Part shown: positions 8,128-11,371 of the stretch, piece after piece
How positions within the stretch are numbered: position 1 is the first letter of the stretch
Layout of the letters: every line of letters begins with the position of its first letter
From: an uncultured bacterium
Lineage (GTDB): Bacteria; Bacillota; Clostridia; Peptostreptococcales; Anaerovoracaceae
Direction: 5' to 3'
Assembly (NCBI GenBank): GCA_905214195.1
Contig: CAJMLH010000047.1
Span: 1 to 11,371, forward strand
DNA: 11,371 nt
Position numbers and translations under genes: made by a program
Notes under the pieces: generated by a model
Databases searched by the model: none
What the model saw: only the letters and a program-made list of their open reading frames with translations
What the model was told of the DNA's origin: nothing

Positions 8128-9561
8128 ATGGAAGAGAAGAAAAAATTAAGCTTTGGACAAGCCATGATTTTGCTTCTTATCGCCGTTGTAATGATTTTTG
8201 TTGTAAAAGCTAAAATCGGCGGCGATACATCAGTTTCTCTGCTTTGCGCAGCTGCAGCCGTAAGTGCTCTGGCTATGATATGGGGAATCAAATGGGAAGA
8301 CATAGAATATGAAGTAAAAGAAAACTTTAAATCCATGGCTTCACCACTTATGATATTGATGTGCGTAGGTCTTCTTGTAGGTACATGGATGATATCAGGT
8401 TCAATACCTACTATGATTTATTACGGTATGAAATTTATAAGCCCGGGAATATTCCTTGTTATGACTTGTCTCATAGCAGCGATAATGTCAGTAATGACAG
8501 GAACTTCTTGGGGAACTGTATCAACTGTCGGAGTTGCTTTGATGGGAGTGTCTTCGGGACTTGGAATTCCTGTAGCATATACTGCGGGTGCTGTTACTGC
8601 CGGTGCATTGTTTGGTGATAAGCTTTCACCGTTGTCAGATACTACAGTTATGGCTTCGGCGGTTGCAGAAGTAAACATTGTTGATCATATAAAATACATG
8701 CTCCTTACTACAGTACCTTCAATAATTGTTTCTCTGGTACTTTACGGTATACTCGGCGCAAAATATGCAGGCAAGGAAATGGGCGGAGAAGACTACAGTG
8801 CTATAATGGACACTCTTTCCGATACATTTACCATAAATCCTATTATGCTGATACCGCCGGTAATTGTAGTTGCTCTTATAATATTGAAAAAGCCTACAAT
8901 ACCGACATTCTTCTCAGGTATATTGGCAGCCATGGTACTTGCATGGGTATTCCAGGGAGCATCTTCCTCAGATGTTATATATGCTATGGGAGGAGGATAC
9001 ACAGAATCCACAGGCGTTGAAATCGTTGATACTATGGTATTAAGAGGCGGTCTGAACAGCATGCTCAGCACTATCGTTTTAGTCCTTGCAGCCGGAGTTT
9101 TCGGAGGTCCTTTAAAAGCATCCGGAACTGTGGAAATTATTGTAGACAAACTTTCAAAGGCTGTAAAGAACGACAAGCAGATGATGATAACAGTAGCATT
9201 GCTTCATTTGGTACTGTTCCTGATAGTAGTAAGTTACTATGTATCTTTCGTAGTAATAGGAAATATGACAAAGGATCTCTACGACAAGTTTGGACTTAAG
9301 CGTACAAACCTTTCAAGAATGTTGGAAGATACAGGTACAGCAATAGCTCCGCTTATTCCGTGGTCACTTTCGGGAGCATTCTATTCAAGTACATTGGGAC
9401 TTCCTGTATGGGACTTCGTATTATATGCACCAATTACATACTTAGGAATGGGCTTTGCATTGGTTTACATACTCACAGGAGTTACTATAGCTCGTACAGA
9501 TGAGGGTAAGCAGAAAAGATTAAAAGGCAAAAAACAAGAAAAAAATGAAGAACTTGCATAA
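8128..9561 (+). CDS. nhaC: NhaC-family Na+/H+ antiporter
   Basis: A 477-residue membrane protein with about eleven to twelve hydrophobic segments and a Lys-rich C-terminal tail. It has the complete NhaC signatures: GTSWGT (125-130), GDKLSPLSDTT (163-173) and EDTGTAIAPLIPWSLSGAF toward the C-terminus. The expected role is Na+ extrusion in exchange for H+; some NhaC-like proteins instead exchange organic anions. It is a clear paralogue of the copy in the madLM operon but keeps the Asp (D171) that the other has lost. Start choice: ATG 8128 lies nine bases after AAAGGA (8113-8118); the in-frame ATG at 8110 has an AAGGA only three bases away. The amidohydrolase gene follows 76 bases later and may be co-transcribed. 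Confidence 0.87.
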   Translation: MEEKKKLSFGQAMILLLIAVVMIFVVKAKIGGDTSVSLLCAAAAVSALAMIWGIKWEDIEYEVKENFKSMASPLMILMCVGLLVGTWMISGSIPTMIYYGMKFISPGIFLVMTCLIAAIMSVMTGTSWGTVSTVGVALMGVSSGLGIPVAYTAGAVTAGALFGDKLSPLSDTTVMASAVAEVNIVDHIKYMLLTTVPSIIVSLVLYGILGAKYAGKEMGGEDYSAIMDTLSDTFTINPIMLIPPVIVVALIILKKPTIPTFFSGILAAMVLAWVFQGASSSDVIYAMGGGYTESTGVEIVDTMVLRGGLNSMLSTIVLVLAAGVFGGPLKASGTVEIIVDKLSKAVKNDKQMMITVALLHLVLFLIVVSYYVSFVVIGNMTKDLYDKFGLKRTNLSRMLEDTGTAIAPLIPWSLSGAFYSSTLGLPVWDFVLYAPITYLGMGFALVYILTGVTIARTDEGKQKRLKGKKQEKNEELA

Positions 9562-9584
9562 AAAATAAACAGCAGTATTAAAAA

Positions 9585-9613
9585 ACCGGGCGGCATAAGT
9601 CATGCTGCCCGGT
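9585..9613 (-). terminator. GC-rich hairpin; terminator in the minus orientation
   Basis: Twelve pairs (one G-U) join 9585-9596 with 9602-9613 around a five-base loop: ACCGGGC with GCCCGGT at the base. Read on the minus strand the stem is followed by six T, the form of an intrinsic terminator. On the plus strand, the direction of both flanking genes, the A run precedes the stem and no T run follows, so readthrough from nhaC into the amidohydrolase gene is likely. It may stop antisense transcription or protect the 3' end of a processed nhaC message (inference). Confidence 0.6.
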
Positions 9614-9637
9614 CTGACTATATAGGAGAATTAGAAA

Positions 9638-11263
9638 ATGAAAAGCGTATATTATAACGGAAAGGTAATTACTCTTGAGGGCGATGATTGCAGTGCTTTT
9701 GCTGTAGAAGACGGCAAATTCACAAAGGTAGGCAGTGATGAGGAGTTATTGGCTGAAGAGAGTATCAATGAAACTGTAAATCTGGAAGGCAAGACTGTAC
9801 TTCCCGCTTTCTTTGAAACCCATATGCATATCCTTTCTTTGGGAATGCTTCTTAAGGATATAAACCATAATGATTGCGACAGCATAGAAAATCTTATAGA
9901 AATCAGCAGAGAGTATATAGAAAAAAATCATATTCCTGCCGGCAAATGGGTGAGAGGAAGAGGTTGGAACCATGATAAATTTAAAGATGAGGCTCGATTC
10001 ATAACCAGATATGACCTTGATAAGATATCAACAGAACATCCGATGTGCTTTGTAAGAACATGCGGACATGTAATAGTAACCAACAGTAAGGGTCTTGAAC
10101 TGATAGGAATGTCCGAGTCTGCACCGGAAATAGAGGGAGGACAAATAGATCTTGATGAAAATGGAAGACCTCTTGGAATTTTCAGAGAACGAGCAAGAGC
10201 TTGCATATTAGATGCTATCCCGGAAAAAGAAACAGAAGAGATAAAAGAACTCATATTACTTGCCCAGGAAGAAGCTCTCGCCCACGGAATAGTTGAAATC
10301 CACTCCGATGACTTTAAGGATGTTCCTACAAATTATAAGAAAGTAATACAAAGCTACAGAGAACTTATAGATGAAGGAAAGTTAAAAATAAGAGTATATG
10401 AACAGTGTAACCTTCCTGCAGTGGAAAAAATACAAGACTTCTTAGACAATGGTTATCATACAGGATGGAACATGGGAAATGGCTTATTTACATTAGGACC
10501 TTTGAAACTTCTTTCAGATGGTGCGCTGGGAGCAAGAACGGCATACCTCAATGAGCCTTACAGTGATGTGCCTGATCAGAGGGGAATGCTTCTGTTTGAG
10601 ACAGATGAACTAAAAGCTATGGTTAAGAAGTGCCATGAAGCAGGTATGCAGATAGCAATCCACGCTATAGGTGATGGAGCAGTTGACGAAGTTATGAATG
10701 CAATCGAAGAGGCAAAGCGAAATTATCCAAGACTTAATGAGCGCCATGGAATAATTCATTGCCAGGTAACAAACCCTAAGCAGCTTGAAAGAATGAAGCA
10801 GTTAGATCTGATAGCTTACATACAACCTATCTTCCTTAATTACGATCTTAAAATAATTGATGACCGATTAGGCGAAAAAAGAGCTGCTACAGCATATGAT
10901 TGGAAAAGCTTTTTTGAAAAAGAGCTTCATCCTACCGGAAGTTCAGATTGCCCTGTGGAATCATTAAACATAATGGAAAACATATATGCAGCAATGACGA
11001 GAAAAGATTTGAACGGCAATCCAAAGGATGGGTGGAAACCGGAACAGAACCTTACTTTGGAGCAAAGCTTAAGACTTTTTACTATTAACAGTGCATATGC
11101 CTGCTTTGCCGAAGAGAAGAAAGGAAGTATCAAAAAAGGAAAATCCGCCGACTTTGTCATAATTGATAAGGATATAAGAGCGGTTTCTCCTGATGATATT
11201 AAGGATATAAAAATAGAAAAAACTTATCTGTCAGGTAAAAAACTTTACGATGTGAATATGTAA
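9638..11263 (+). CDS. YtcJ-like metal-dependent amidohydrolase
   Basis: A 541-residue protein of the amidohydrolase superfamily (Amidohydro_3, YtcJ-like; related to N-substituted formamide deformylase). A small N-terminal beta part (1-55) leads into the metal-binding barrel: HMH (H62, H64) is the first metal motif, K290 in LGPLKLLSDGALGAR is the likely metal-bridging Lys region, H342 (IAIHAIGDGAVDEV) and H374 (GIIHCQV) the further metal ligands, and D437 in SSDCPVES the catalytic Asp. The C-terminal part (from about 485) returns to the beta domain with GSIKKGKSADFVIID. There is no signal peptide, so it should be cytoplasmic. It would hydrolyse an amide or similar C-N bond; substrate unknown. 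ATG 9638 follows AGGAG (9624-9628) at nine bases. All expected active-site residues are present. I see no clear terminator after it. Confidence 0.88.
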   Translation: MKSVYYNGKVITLEGDDCSAFAVEDGKFTKVGSDEELLAEESINETVNLEGKTVLPAFFETHMHILSLGMLLKDINHNDCDSIENLIEISREYIEKNHIPAGKWVRGRGWNHDKFKDEARFITRYDLDKISTEHPMCFVRTCGHVIVTNSKGLELIGMSESAPEIEGGQIDLDENGRPLGIFRERARACILDAIPEKETEEIKELILLAQEEALAHGIVEIHSDDFKDVPTNYKKVIQSYRELIDEGKLKIRVYEQCNLPAVEKIQDFLDNGYHTGWNMGNGLFTLGPLKLLSDGALGARTAYLNEPYSDVPDQRGMLLFETDELKAMVKKCHEAGMQIAIHAIGDGAVDEVMNAIEEAKRNYPRLNERHGIIHCQVTNPKQLERMKQLDLIAYIQPIFLNYDLKIIDDRLGEKRAATAYDWKSFFEKELHPTGSSDCPVESLNIMENIYAAMTRKDLNGNPKDGWKPEQNLTLEQSLRLFTINSAYACFAEEKKGSIKKGKSADFVIIDKDIRAVSPDDIKDIKIEKTYLSGKKLYDVNM

Positions 11264-11340
11264 AACCGTTGGAAATACAAGGGCTTAGAGGTTGTGAAAA
11301 TATTTATACATAATTTATCAAAAAAAGTTCAAAAAATGTA

Positions 11341-11369
11341 TTGACACAAAGGGAAATAAATGATAATAT
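11341..11369 (+). promoter_or_regulatory. Strong promoter firing out of the window
   Basis: TTGACA (11341-11346) and TAATAT (11364-11369) are separated by exactly 17 bases, and A-rich runs at 11320-11336 resemble an UP element. This is the best sigma-A promoter in the window. Its gene lies beyond the right edge. Promoters this strong with A-tracts often serve stable RNA or ribosomal genes in Clostridia, but nothing here proves that. Confidence 0.75.
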
Positions 11370-11371
11370 AA

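Overview
The window looks like a low-GC Gram-positive chromosome, most likely an anaerobic member of Clostridia. The reasons are AT-rich codon use, strong AGGAGG-type ribosome binding sites, frequent intrinsic terminators, an ECF-type folate transporter behind a tetrahydrofolate (THF) riboswitch, a DUF421/DUF4363 pair and NhaC-type antiporters. The species cannot be named from the sequence.

Layout: (1) 1-960 holds terminator-like hairpins and then, on the minus strand, folT with its promoter, THF riboswitch and a stem that occludes the ribosome binding site. (2) 960-2047, minus strand, is a two-gene unit of a YetF-like DUF421 membrane protein and a small DUF4363 protein. (3) 2131-3270, plus strand, is a major facilitator superfamily transporter that converges on the next operon with overlapping stop codons. 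(4) 6895 down to 3265, minus strand, is a tightly packed five-gene operon: madL, madM (malonate:Na+ symporter subunits), an NhaC-family Na+/H+ antiporter, and two short-chain chromate-transporter (CHR) half proteins. (5) Divergent from it, 7042-7903 on the plus strand, is a LysR-type regulator broken by two frameshifts, one of them at a run of ten G. (6) After a long terminator hairpin come a second NhaC antiporter (8128-9561) and a YtcJ-like metal-dependent amidohydrolase (9638-11263), both plus strand. (7) The last 30 bases hold a near-consensus promoter that fires out of the window.

How the genes may work together (inference): regions 4-6 resemble one accessory module for uptake and processing of an organic acid or its amide. 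MadLM would bring in malonate or a related carboxylate with Na+, two NhaC antiporters would recycle Na+, the CHR pair would move an oxyanion, and the amidohydrolase would hydrolyse an amide-like compound. The LysR gene sits where a local regulator of madLM would normally be, but it cannot be read in one frame as given. No malonate decarboxylase or malonyl-CoA enzyme is present in the window, so the substrate is uncertain.
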